From Ehretia macrophylla (lineage: Eukaryota > Streptophyta > Magnoliopsida > Boraginales > Ehretiaceae), in the NCBI GenBank assembly GCA_037974665.1, contig CM075765.1:19171648-19235647 (forward strand): DNA of 64,000 nt. The letters run 5' to 3'. Below the pieces are notes generated by a model that was given only the letters and a program-made list of their open reading frames with translations, searched no databases and was not told where the DNA came from. Below, piece by piece: positions 39,086 to 47,994 of the stretch. Every line of letters begins with the position of its first letter. Position 1 is the stretch's first letter. Position numbers and translations under genes: made by a program.

Positions 39086-42000
39086 CGACATTTTACACGT
39101 TCCTCATATTACTCGCAACCTCCTTTCTGTTTCTCAGTTTACTAAGCAAAATAATGTTTCACTCGAATTTACTCCTTCTTCTTGTGTTGTCAAGGACCTC
39201 CACACCGGGACTCCCCTACTCACGGGCCGCGTTGATTCAAAACTCTACACACTCTCCCTGCCTCTTGCATCCACATCTTCCAGCCCTGTTGCGTTTGCTG
39301 CTTCTGCTCGTGCACCATTTGAAGTCTGGCATAATAGGATGGGACACCCAGCTCATTCTGTTTTGTCTACACTTCGTTCTAGAAATTTTTTTAGTGTTAG
39401 TGGTATATCCAGATTAAATAAGCTTTGTAACTCATGTATGCAAGGCAAAAGCCATAAACTTCCGTTTCAGTTATCTAATAAAATTGCTCGTTTTCCTCTT
39501 GAACTAATACATTGTGATATCTGGGGCCCGGCTCCAGTTTCGTCTTTCTCTGGTTACCGTTTCTTCATTTTATTTATTGATGACTTCAGTCGTTTTACGT
39601 GGATCTATCCCTTGAAACACAAAAATGACTGTGCTGACTCTTTTATACATTTCAAGCAGCTTAGTGAAAACTATTTTAATTCCACAATAAAATCATTTCA
39701 ATGTGATGGGGCTAGAGAATTAACTCAAGGGCGTTTTAAAACAATCATTGACTCCTCGGGTATCCAATATCGCATCTCCTGTCCCTATACACCAGAACAA
39801 AATGGCCTAGCTGAACGCAAAATTCGCCATGTTACAGAAATGGGTGCTACTCTCCTTTTTCATGCGGCTCTTCCTAAACAGTTTTGGCTTGAGGCCTTCA
39901 CCACTGCAGTCTTTCTCATTAATCGTTTACCTACTCCCGTCCTCTCACAGCAATCTCCCTTTCAGGTCCTATACAACACTTCGCCATCTTACTCCACTCT
40001 CCGCGTGTTTGGAAGCCTATGTTACCCTCACCTTGGTCCTGTAAAAACCGACAAGTTAAGCCCCAAAACACAACCTTGTGTCTTCATCGGGTATAGTCCA
40101 TGTCACGTAGGTTATCGCTGCTACAATCTCATAACTGGCAAGGTTCATATTTCTCGTCACGTTGTGTTTGACGAAACTCATTTTCCATTTCACCAAACCA
40201 ACGCAAACATCCAGTCTGCCCGTGGTATTCTCTCGGCTCTACCATCTTCTCATGATGTCGTGTCTACTTCACCTCCACCTTCTGGTTCATTTGTTGCTTC
40301 GCCACAAACAGCTAGCACTTTCCCTCTACTACCACCGATGTGCCCCCCTCTACCTTTCTCTCCCGCCTCTAGTAATCAACCATTGCAAGTGCTTGCACCT
40401 GTCCAGTCCATTCACAGTTCAACCATTGTGCCTGCTCCCTTGTCCACTCCCACCACCTCTCTTACCTCACAAACTCTGCTGCCCTCTCTCAATGCGTCTC
40501 CATTACCAGCTCCTGACTCCTCCTCCCTCACTCCTTCATCACTTCCTACACAGCCTAGTCAACCAACCTATCGCGATGTACTTCTGTCTCCTCAGCGTGT
40601 CACCACCTCCTCGTCTGCCATAAATTCTTCGCTGCCTTCTTCTGCTACTGCGTCTTTACCCATTCCCACGTCCACTCATCCTATGGTTACGCGGACGCGG
40701 GATAATACTCGTGTTCCACGTACATACCCTAACCATATCACCTTCACTACCGTGTCCTCTTCTTTCGCTGACACCGAACCTACATGCTACACTCAAGCAT
40801 CCAAATGTTCTCACTGGCGTACAGCTATGGATAAGGAATACAATGCATTGCTTCAAAATAGTACTTGGGTTCTTGAGCCACCGAAATCGACACTCAATTT
40901 GGTTGGTTGTAAGTGGGTGTACCATATAAAGCGTAAGTCGGATGGTTCTATTGAGCGGTACAAGGCTCGTCTCGTTGCGAAATGCTACAATCAGGAAGAA
41001 GGACTTGACTATACTGAGACATTCAGTCCTGTTGTTAAGCCGACCACCATTAGAATTGTGCTCTCTCTTGCTATATCGCGAAATTGGGTAATAAAACAGC
41101 TTGATATTAATAATGCTTTTCTGCATGGTGTTTTACAGGAAGATGTTTATATGGCTCAACCACCGGGCTTTGTTCATCCTTCCTATCCGTCATATGTGTG
41201 CAAACTTCAGAAAGCCATTTATGGTCTTAAGCAAGCTCCTAGGGCATGGTTCTCACGGCTCAGTACATTTCTTATGCAGTTGGGTTTTACTTCTTCAATC
41301 TCGGATACTTCATTATTTATTCGCCACTCATCAACTGCTCCTGTGTTTGTGTTGGTCTATGTTGATGATATCCTTATTACTAGTCAGTCTTCGACAGTTG
41401 TCCAATCTGTTCTAGATGCATTGCACCGCCAATTCTCAATCAAAGATCTTGGTCCAATTTCTTATTTTCTCGGCTTACAAGCTCAGCATGTTGATAATGG
41501 TCTTCGGCTCTATCAAACAAAATATGCTACTGAGCTAATTGCTCGTGCAGGTCTCCAAGCGGCTAAACCAGTTGCCACTCCGCTAGCTACTTCGCAACAT
41601 CTTTCGCAATTTGATGGTGACCCACTGACCGATCCTACGCACTACCGCAGTGTGGTGGGTGCACTCCAGTACCTCACGATTACTAGACCAGATCTTACGT
41701 TTGCTGTGAACAAAGTGTGTCAATTCATGCATTCACCCACTGATGTGCATTGGTCGGCAGTCAAGAGAATTTTAAGATATGTTAAGGGCACGTTGGGTTA
41801 TGGTCTTACTATCACACCTTCTTCCGAGACTCAACTTCATGCCTATTCCGATGCTGATTGGGCTGGATGCCCGGATGATCGCAGGAGTACTCATGGCTAC
41901 TGCATTTACTTGGGGCCTAATTTAGTTTCGTGGTCTGCAAAGAAGCAAACTACGACTTCGCGCTTGAGTACTGAGGCGGAGTACCGAGCGATTGCATTTG

Positions 42001-42320
42001 CAACTGCTGAGCTCTGCTGGATTCAGTCTCTTCTTGCTGAGTTGCGCAGTCAATCGTTGATGCAACCTGTATTATGGTGTGACAACATCGGAGCTACGTA
42101 TCTCACAGTCAACCCTGTCTTCCATGCTCGCACGAAGCATATCGAAATTGATGTACACTTTGTTAGGGAAAAAGTTGCTTCTGGGTCCTTGCGTGTGCGG
42201 TTCATTTCTACTGCGGATCAAATTGCTGACATTATGACCAAACCTATCTCACGTGCACGGTTTGCATCTCTTCGACACAAGCTCACCGTTCGGGCTCTGG
42301 CTTCGCTTGAGGGGGCATGA
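39060..42320 (+). CDS. Copia pol: integrase, reverse transcriptase, RNase H
   Basis: Open from 39060 to TGA at 42318-42320; the first in-frame ATG is at 39339. Order of parts: pre-integrase (WHNRMGHP, CNSCMQGK), integrase core with acidic residues in HCDIWGP, QCDGARE and PEQNGLAERK, a Ser/Pro-rich linker, reverse transcriptase (WVYHIKRK, QLDINNAFLHG, YVDDILIT), and RNase H (YSDADWAGC, STEAEYRAIA, WCDNIGA, TKHIEID). Integrase before RT identifies Ty1-copia. No internal stop. The upstream protease is gone, so maturation of a polyprotein from this copy is doubtful. The stop codon is the first three bases of the 3' LTR. Confidence 0.93.
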   Translation, partial: SSDRKFSLNDILHVPHITRNLLSVSQFTKQNNVSLEFTPSSCVVKDLHTGTPLLTGRVDSKLYTLSLPLASTSSSPVAFAASARAPFEVWHNRMGHPAHSVLSTLRSRNFFSVSGISRLNKLCNSCMQGKSHKLPFQLSNKIARFPLELIHCDIWGPAPVSSFSGYRFFILFIDDFSRFTWIYPLKHKNDCADSFIHFKQLSENYFNSTIKSFQCDGARELTQGRFKTIIDSSGIQYRISCPYTPEQNGLAERKIRHVTEMGATLLFHAALPKQFWLEAFTTAVFLINRLPTPVLSQQSPFQVLYNTSPSYSTLRVFGSLCYPHLGPVKTDKLSPKTQPCVFIGYSPCHVGYRCYNLITGKVHISRHVVFDETHFPFHQTNANIQSARGILSALPSSHDVVSTSPPPSGSFVASPQTASTFPLLPPMCPPLPFSPASSNQPLQVLAPVQSIHSSTIVPAPLSTPTTSLTSQTLLPSLNASPLPAPDSSSLTPSSLPTQPSQPTYRDVLLSPQRVTTSSSAINSSLPSSATASLPIPTSTHPMVTRTRDNTRVPRTYPNHITFTTVSSSFADTEPTCYTQASKCSHWRTAMDKEYNALLQNSTWVLEPPKSTLNLVGCKWVYHIKRKSDGSIERYKARLVAKCYNQEEGLDYTETFSPVVKPTTIRIVLSLAISRNWVIKQLDINNAFLHGVLQEDVYMAQPPGFVHPSYPSYVCKLQKAIYGLKQAPRAWFSRLSTFLMQLGFTSSISDTSLFIRHSSTAPVFVLVYVDDILITSQSSTVVQSVLDALHRQFSIKDLGPISYFLGLQAQHVDNGLRLYQTKYATELIARAGLQAAKPVATPLATSQHLSQFDGDPLTDPTHYRSVVGALQYLTITRPDLTFAVNKVCQFMHSPTDVHWSAVKRILRYVKGTLGYGLTITPSSETQLHAYSDADWAGCPDDRRSTHGYCIYLGPNLVSWSAKKQTTTSRLSTEAEYRAIAFATAELCWIQSLLAELRSQSLMQPVLWCDNIGATYLTVNPVFHARTKHIEIDVHFVREKVASGSLRVRFISTADQIADIMTKPISRARFASLRHKLTVRALASLEGA
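42309..42317 (+). other. Polypurine tract of the copia element
   Basis: gagggggca immediately before the 3' LTR, where plus-strand DNA synthesis would be primed. Confidence 0.8.
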
Positions 42321-42484
42321 TAACGATGTGCTAGATTTATTAGTCTTGTGCTTGGCATATTTGTACTTATCTTATCACAGCTTGTATACTTATCTTCAAT
42401 TACTGATGTATTATAAATAAGCACACTTGTAAACATTAAACATACAGGGAAATATACAACATATTTTGAGTGTAAATCTCTTCA
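42318..42484 (+). repeat. 3' LTR of the copia element
   Basis: 167 bp, apparently identical to the 5' LTR. It points into the remainder of DAO-A exon 1; the first ATG after it (42491) is in the DAO frame. Confidence 0.95.
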
Positions 42485-43676
42485 ACACTGATGCAGGAAA
42501 TGAAAGCAGTGGTGAGGTCACTGCTTGACCTGCCAATGGAAATCAAGAAAAGAAACACTGATGTCATTGCAGGCAGTGGGTATATGGCGCCTAGTCAAGT
42601 TAATCCACTTTATGAGGCCTTTGGACTCTATGATTTGGCATCTGCTGAAGCTGTTGATGCCTTTTGCACTCAGTTGGATGCCTCTCATCAGCAAAGGTCA
42701 GAATCATTAGTTTTGCTTAATATTTTGTTTTTAAGTTGTGATTTGCTTGATTAACCTTTTTGTTTTGTAATGATTATTTGTGCGTAAAGTAATAATGTCG
42801 TTATAATAAAATAATATGGGGTACTATTGAATGTGGGGTCAAATAAATATATGATTACTTTGTTGTCATTGATCACCGTAGTACATTTTAACGTTATAAA
42901 CGAAAGTCAAAGATTGGTATATTTAATTTGTGGTAGCACTAAAGTCTATTTGTAGGAATTTTCGTTCTTGAAGTTGCTTTCAGTAGCCTCAGCTAATGCC
43001 TTTTGCATTTGCAACATGAAACAGAGAGACAATTGTTGAATATGCTCGAGCAGTGCACCGCGTGATAATAAATATTGGCGAGAAGTTGGGCGAAAGTTTG
43101 GATTTGGCAAGTGTTCCTTTCAAGGAATGGCCTTGCCAGTTCAGAATGAATAAATACAACTTCACCAATGACTTTATTGGTTCCACAGGTGTACAAATAC
43201 ACACAGACTCTGGTTTCCTCACAATACTGCAGGACGATGAAAATGTAGGTGGTCTTGAAGTTATGGACAGATCTGGAACGTTTGTGGCCGTTGATCCCTG
43301 GCCGGGGACCCTCCTTGTCAATCTTGGAGACGTTGCTGCTGTAAGCCTAACATTTTCTTTTGCTAACTGGATTTGTTACATTCACCTTTTCCCAACTCTA
43401 ATTTACAATTGTATGCATGTCGTCAAGGCATGGAGCAATGGTAGATTCTGCAATGTCAAGCACCGAGTATTATGCAAAGAAGCAGCGATACGAGTGTCAA
43501 TTGCTTCATTTCTCTTAGGACCAAAGGAGGCAGTGGTGGAACCACCACCCGAACTAGTGGACTCTGCACATCCCCGGCTATATACTCCCTTCACTTACGA
43601 AGATTATAGAAAGATCAGGTTCTCAACAAAGTTGGAAGCTGGTGAAGCACTTGCTCTTGTACGCTCTGACTCGTAA

Positions 43677-44661
43677 GATTACTCAAGTACATTGCACTTT
43701 CTTCGCTTTCTGTGTTCTTTTTTGGTAATGTGGGGGTAAAGTTTGAGATGAATGATGAAATATAAGGCAGCAGATATAGAGGGAGCTTTTCGTTAGAGTT
43801 AATATAGTTCATGGTGTAACCTGTAACCTATCTTCTTTTGTACACTTTTGTACGGTTTTGTACATCAGCGTAATCATAATACTATCTTCTTTGAAATTTT
43901 AATACGACCATTAATTGTCTTTCCTCAGTTATATAGCAGTTTAAAAAAATCCGAACCTCTTTTAATTTCTTATTGCTCGAATGAGATTCAATCCTACTCA
44001 TGAACTTGTATTTAGGTAAGTAAACTCATTGCTCGATGAAACTGTCACCAAGGATTTACATATGATAATATTGTTATCGTTGATAAACTCAGGCTTGGCT
44101 TCCAAATCTAGTTTGTGAAGCTACAGTGATGGTTATGTATATGTGGATATTTATTGTAGATGGACTCGATAAAGATATTACATTCAAAAGACCATAACTC
44201 TCTGTAGAATCAACAAAATAGTGCACAGTTTTTCGTTTTATTTTTTATTTTTATCACTTAGGCTCACTTTGCTTTCTGTGTCATTATCGCGCACATCTAA
44301 CTCCACCCAATAATTAGAAGTTTGTCAAAGTTAAATATTCTGCAGAAATGCCTCTGCATCTCCATTGACACTTGAAATCAGTGATAGTGCTATCATATTG
44401 ACAAACTCAGGCTTCTGAGAAGCTCAAGTGTGAAAAACAAATAGTTGGCTTTTTGGCCAAATGACTGTTGCTTTGTGAAAATATTGCCAAAACAACTTTG
44501 GCAAGTGGAAGATACATAAATTTTTTGATTTGCAGATACTTACGAGTAATGCAAGATGATGATCTTCACTAGTTAGAAATTGTTTTTTTCTCTTAAATGG
44601 ACACAACTGTAACAGCTGGACATCATAAATTTCATTTATGACTGCGAATCAATATGCGGAT
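43677..44661. other. Downstream flank of DAO-A, duplicated in unit B
   Basis: Noncoding; includes the DAO-A 3' UTR. It matches 49907-50870 through most of its length with small indels. Confidence 0.6.
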
Positions 44662-44836
44662 TGTCACACCCCGAGCCCACAATCTCAGACCCACATGCGC
44701 GACTAGTGTTGTATGCATAAGACATAATACTTGGGCCTTTTTTTTCTACTGACCCAAATGAGTTAACTCAAGTTATTTTTTATACCTATAATATCCACTT
44801 ATAAACCGCACAATCACACTATATTGAGATATTACA
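44662..44836. mobile_element. Solo-LTR-like insertion, TG...CA, 4-bp TSD
   Basis: 175 bp starting tgtcacaccccgagccc and ending attaca, flanked by ggat at 44658-44661 and 44837-44840. It is absent from the equivalent point in unit B (near 50910). A partial copy of a related end, inverted (gggctcgggcgtgaca), lies at about 50834-50849. Confidence 0.6.
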
Positions 44837-45127
44837 GGATGCTGTGTCAATAAGGCTGGGGTGGGTGTCCATCCTCTAACCAAATTGTCAAATACAGAAT
44901 CTTAAAAAGACCATAAAATACAAGTAAACAACATTAGAATTTACATTGCCATATCTACCTCCCTACTTTGTTCTTCGGTTGAACAAGTCGAAAACAAAAT
45001 ATCAAAACAAAAATGAACAATGGATGGAAATGTTGTGGAGTTCCTCTCCAGCAAACATGACCCTAGGATAATACACATCGGATAAGGAAAAACGCAACAC
45101 ACAACTGTTATAGTCGTTTGTAGAAAA

Positions 45128-45284
45128 TTACACCATAGAGTGGCCATTGTATCCTGTATAGCTTTCCCTGCTGAGATATTGATCAGTCCATCCTGAATTG
45201 AAGTGAGAAGTAGTGATGGATGTTTATGTGATGTTTGTTTCTGTGACAGATGCCGTGTTAACTGTACTAGAATCTATATCAATT
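45128..45284 (-). pseudogene. Lectin receptor kinase 3'-end fragment (LecRK-A)
   Basis: Reads on the minus strand as the last about 50 codons of the lectin kinase at 51207-56945, ending in GHSMV and a stop at 45128-45130, with a small insertion near 45267. Homology to the kinase stops at 45284, where KCBP 3' sequence begins. It is a duplication breakpoint remnant, not a gene. Confidence 0.85.
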
Positions 45285-45625
45285 GAAGCAAATTTAGCGC
45301 GTAAATGGCGTACTTATCCGAGTTTAAAATCTTGCTTAATTGCTGCCCTTCAGAGACCTAAAACTATGGAGAATGATCTATGTACTGACTACATTGGCAA
45401 TATTGGGTGCTGACAACATATGAAGTACTTGTTTGTATTGCCACCATTGTAGGTGGATGATACCTCTTCCAAAGTTTTGTCATGGCTGGAGAGAGCTATA
45501 CTTAGAATAGAAGGTTTCAACAAAACTGTTGTATAGTAATCATGTGTATATTAACATTAACCAATTATTGGAGAATTCAAATACTAATGAACTTTTGTAT
45601 TGATTCTTTCCCATTTTCCAAAATT
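45285..45625 (+). repeat. Duplicated KCBP 3' UTR without its gene
   Basis: gaagcaaatttagcgcgtaa and the following sequence match 32985-33305 closely, with a few indels. No KCBP coding sequence precedes it. Confidence 0.9.
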
Positions 45626-47117
45626 GTGAAAAAGCATGCGAGGATATATATTTTTTCTATTTTAGACTTAAAAACAAACGTGTCACTATCACATGTACTT
45701 AAAGTTTCGCGAGTCACCATCACATGTCATCGTTAACGGCTGTCGTTTCAAAGAAAACTCTTTCTTCTTTTGCAATTGTCAGCAAGTTTCTACATATTGA
45801 TGATTTTGTTTCAAGATAATTGGGGTTAAGACACCTATCATGATGTTTAATTGCAGCTGTTGATGATTTAAAAATGCTTAGTCATTATTCAAAATGGGGC
45901 ATCAATTATGAATTTAAGTGCTCCTATATTCATGTTCAAATTTAGGTAGCAGTAACTGCCTACTGTGAGAAAGTACATGTACATGAGCTGATGAGAGCTG
46001 AAGGATCTCAAAAGTTATGGATGTTATCAAGGGAAACTCTTGGATTCGGACGGTCCATCGTATATGAGGTGTAGGTCGTAATTGTGAGGATTGCCATCCT
46101 CTCTGGTCATACTTAAGTATTTTCTATTATCAAAATACAGATAAATAAAAAGACTCTTCATTAGTTCATATATATAATTAAAAAATTATTGATATCTTAT
46201 TTTAGACAGCATACCTAACTATGCTTGTTTGGTCTCTCAGCTACTCGGCCAGCTACTGACTTAATTGGGAGCTTTTTAGTCAAGGTCGTCGGATTTAGAG
46301 GTCCTTTCTTTACAGACATATAGTTTGGTCATCTTGAGTTTTTTAAATTTCAAAATTAGCTTATAAGGTGACCCTTTTCTTCATATATATAAATTGATCT
46401 CTAATCCCTTTTACAAGCGATGTAGGATGACCCAAAAATCTCTCTCTTACGATTTAAACCTTGGTTCGCTTACCATCAATTCAGTTTTTCTCGAATCGAT
46501 TGGATACTTGTTCAAAGCTTAGGCTCTAATACTAGTAATTAATGGTCTTGCCTTTTCAATCCCAAAAACTAGCATATAAGCTAAGACTTTTTCCTCACAC
46601 TTATAAATTAATGTAGAATCCCTTCTACAACCGATGTAAGATAAGCCAACAGGTCTTATTTCGTATCCTAGCTGTAAAAATCTAAGTCAACTTGGCATGT
46701 TCTTTTCTATATTTGATTATGATAATTATAACCCCACAATATGAAGAGTACAACATAAAAATGGACGGGTTTTATTTGGTCATGCATTCTTCTAATACAC
46801 ATATAAGTTTCTCATCATCTGGATCCTCTTCTATCTCAAAACAAAACCGTATTATGCATAAAAGATTTTTTTTTTTTTTGACAATTCTATTGTACTTCTA
46901 AACATGTCAGTATTACTTTTCATCAGAAAAAAAAAATATATATAATACAAAAACATTGAATCTTTCGTAAAGTAATGAAGTAATAAAGAAGAAGCAAAAG
47001 AGAGGAACATTATCTTAGTGGTTTAATTATTACCATAATAATCATCACTTAATAAGTATACAAAACGTTTTAGTACATTGTATATCTCATTTACATATTA
47101 TTATTTAAAACGTTCAC
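45626..47117. other. Unit B spacer, diverged copy of 33306-36880
   Basis: Noncoding. Segments match the 33.3-36.2 kb repeat (for example cttttacaagcgatgtagga near 46411 and atcccaaaaactagc near 46559) with unmatched sequence inserted at about 45800-46340. It lacks the LINE and the 36434-36794 MITE. Confidence 0.6.
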
Positions 47118-47126
47118 ATAATTAAT

Positions 47127-47861
47127 GGGTTATTTTGCTTCAGATCCCTTCATTTTTAAGAAAAATATGACTTAGACCCTAGACTTTTTAAAAAATGTGA
47201 CTTAGACCCATTCTGTTAAATATTCTGTTAAACTAAAGGGTAAATATGTCAATGAGCATTTTTTCCTTTTGGTAAGATTAAGAAATTATTGTTAATTATT
47301 TTCTTTTCTTTGTTTAACAAAAAGTAAAGTCAACAACCATTTTCTCTCTCATCCTTTCTTCTTTTCTCTTTTTCTCTCTCATCATTTCTTCTCTCTTTCT
47401 CTTTCTTTCTTCTCTGTTTCCATTCTTCTCCCTGCACACACAAACAACTTGGCATTATAAAATATTTAAATCACAAATTTTATTTTATTTTTTTATGTTC
47501 TTTTCTTGACCACTGTTACAATTTTACTTATTTGACTTTTTTATATTCTTTTATTTTAAGAACAAGTGAATAACTAAAAAAGTAACAAAAAATATATTAA
47601 ATATATAATTTCAATTTTAAAACTGCTAATAAAAACACATCTAGTTTTAAATTATCAGAAAACGGTTGTTGGCTTTACTTTTTGTTAAACAAAGAAAAGA
47701 AAACAATTAACAATAATTTCTTAATCTTACCAAAAGGAAAAAAATGCTCATTGACATATTTACCCTTTAGTTTAACAGAAGGGGTTTAAGTCACATTTTT
47801 TAAAAGATTTAAGGACTGGGTTACATTTTTTTTAAAAATGAAAGGGTCTGAAGCAAAATAT
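47127..47861. mobile_element. Long-TIR MITE in the DAO-B promoter, 9-bp TSD
   Basis: 735 bp with inverted arms of roughly 200 bp (left end gggttattttgcttcagatc; right end gggtctgaagcaaaatat) around a TTCTC-rich middle. TSD ataattaat at 47118-47126 and 47862-47870. No coding capacity. It ends 133 bp before the DAO-B ATG. Its arms share atgacttagaccc with the element at 59020-59843. Confidence 0.85.
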
Positions 47862-47994
47862 ATAATTAATTAAATATAAGATATCATATGGTCTCACCCT
47901 CAAAAGACATTGGGAAGCATCGAAGTCCAATAAACAATTACAACTCCAAAACCAACATAGCTCGCACAATTCATTCACTCACAAGGCAGGTACC

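Larger units (their letters stand above)
38012..42484 (+). mobile_element. Ty1-copia LTR retrotransposon in DAO-A exon 1
   Basis: 4473-bp element with TG...CA LTRs, flanked by acact TSDs at 38007-38011 and 42485-42489. Order LTR-PBS-gag-(deletion)-integrase-RT-RNase H-PPT-LTR marks it as Ty1-copia. The two 167-bp LTRs appear identical base for base, implying a very young insertion. It lies in the same orientation as the host gene. Gag C-terminus and protease are missing (see the gag entry), so it probably needed help in trans or lost them earlier. Confidence 0.97.
37878..43676 (+). pseudogene. DAO-like 2-oxoglutarate dioxygenase split by copia (DAO-A)
   Basis: Fe(II)/2-oxoglutarate dioxygenase closest to DAO (DIOXYGENASE FOR AUXIN OXIDATION), which converts IAA to oxIAA in the cytosol. 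Exon parts: 37878-38011, then the copia element, 42490-42696, 43025-43340, 43428-43676. Without the element they join in frame to 906 nt (301 aa; AtDAO1 is about 297). Family signs: start TIPVIDLEDFP, WGCFRIVNHG, iron ligands HTD (about 173/175) and the distal H in CNVKHRV, and the 2OG-binding R-x-S in IRVSIASF. The start is the ATG at 37878, homologous to that of DAO-B; an in-frame ATG at 37860 is not shared. As it stands the frame leaves DAO after 44 codons and stops inside the LTR at 38114. The rest of the gene is undamaged, so the knock-out looks recent. Substrate is inferred from family resemblance only. Confidence 0.88.
32984..45284. repeat. Tandem segmental duplication, unit A
   Basis: Unit A starts at the KCBP stop codon and runs through the DAO gene at 37878-43676 to a truncated lectin-kinase 3' end at 45128-45284. 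Its parts recur in the same order and orientation in unit B (45284-51357). It is about twice as long as unit B, largely because it holds the copia element and a LINE insertion. Confidence 0.85.

Noticed and set aside
40656-41126. Minus-strand 156-codon frame inside copia pol
   Set aside because: Antisense shadow of the RT region with no recognisable motif.
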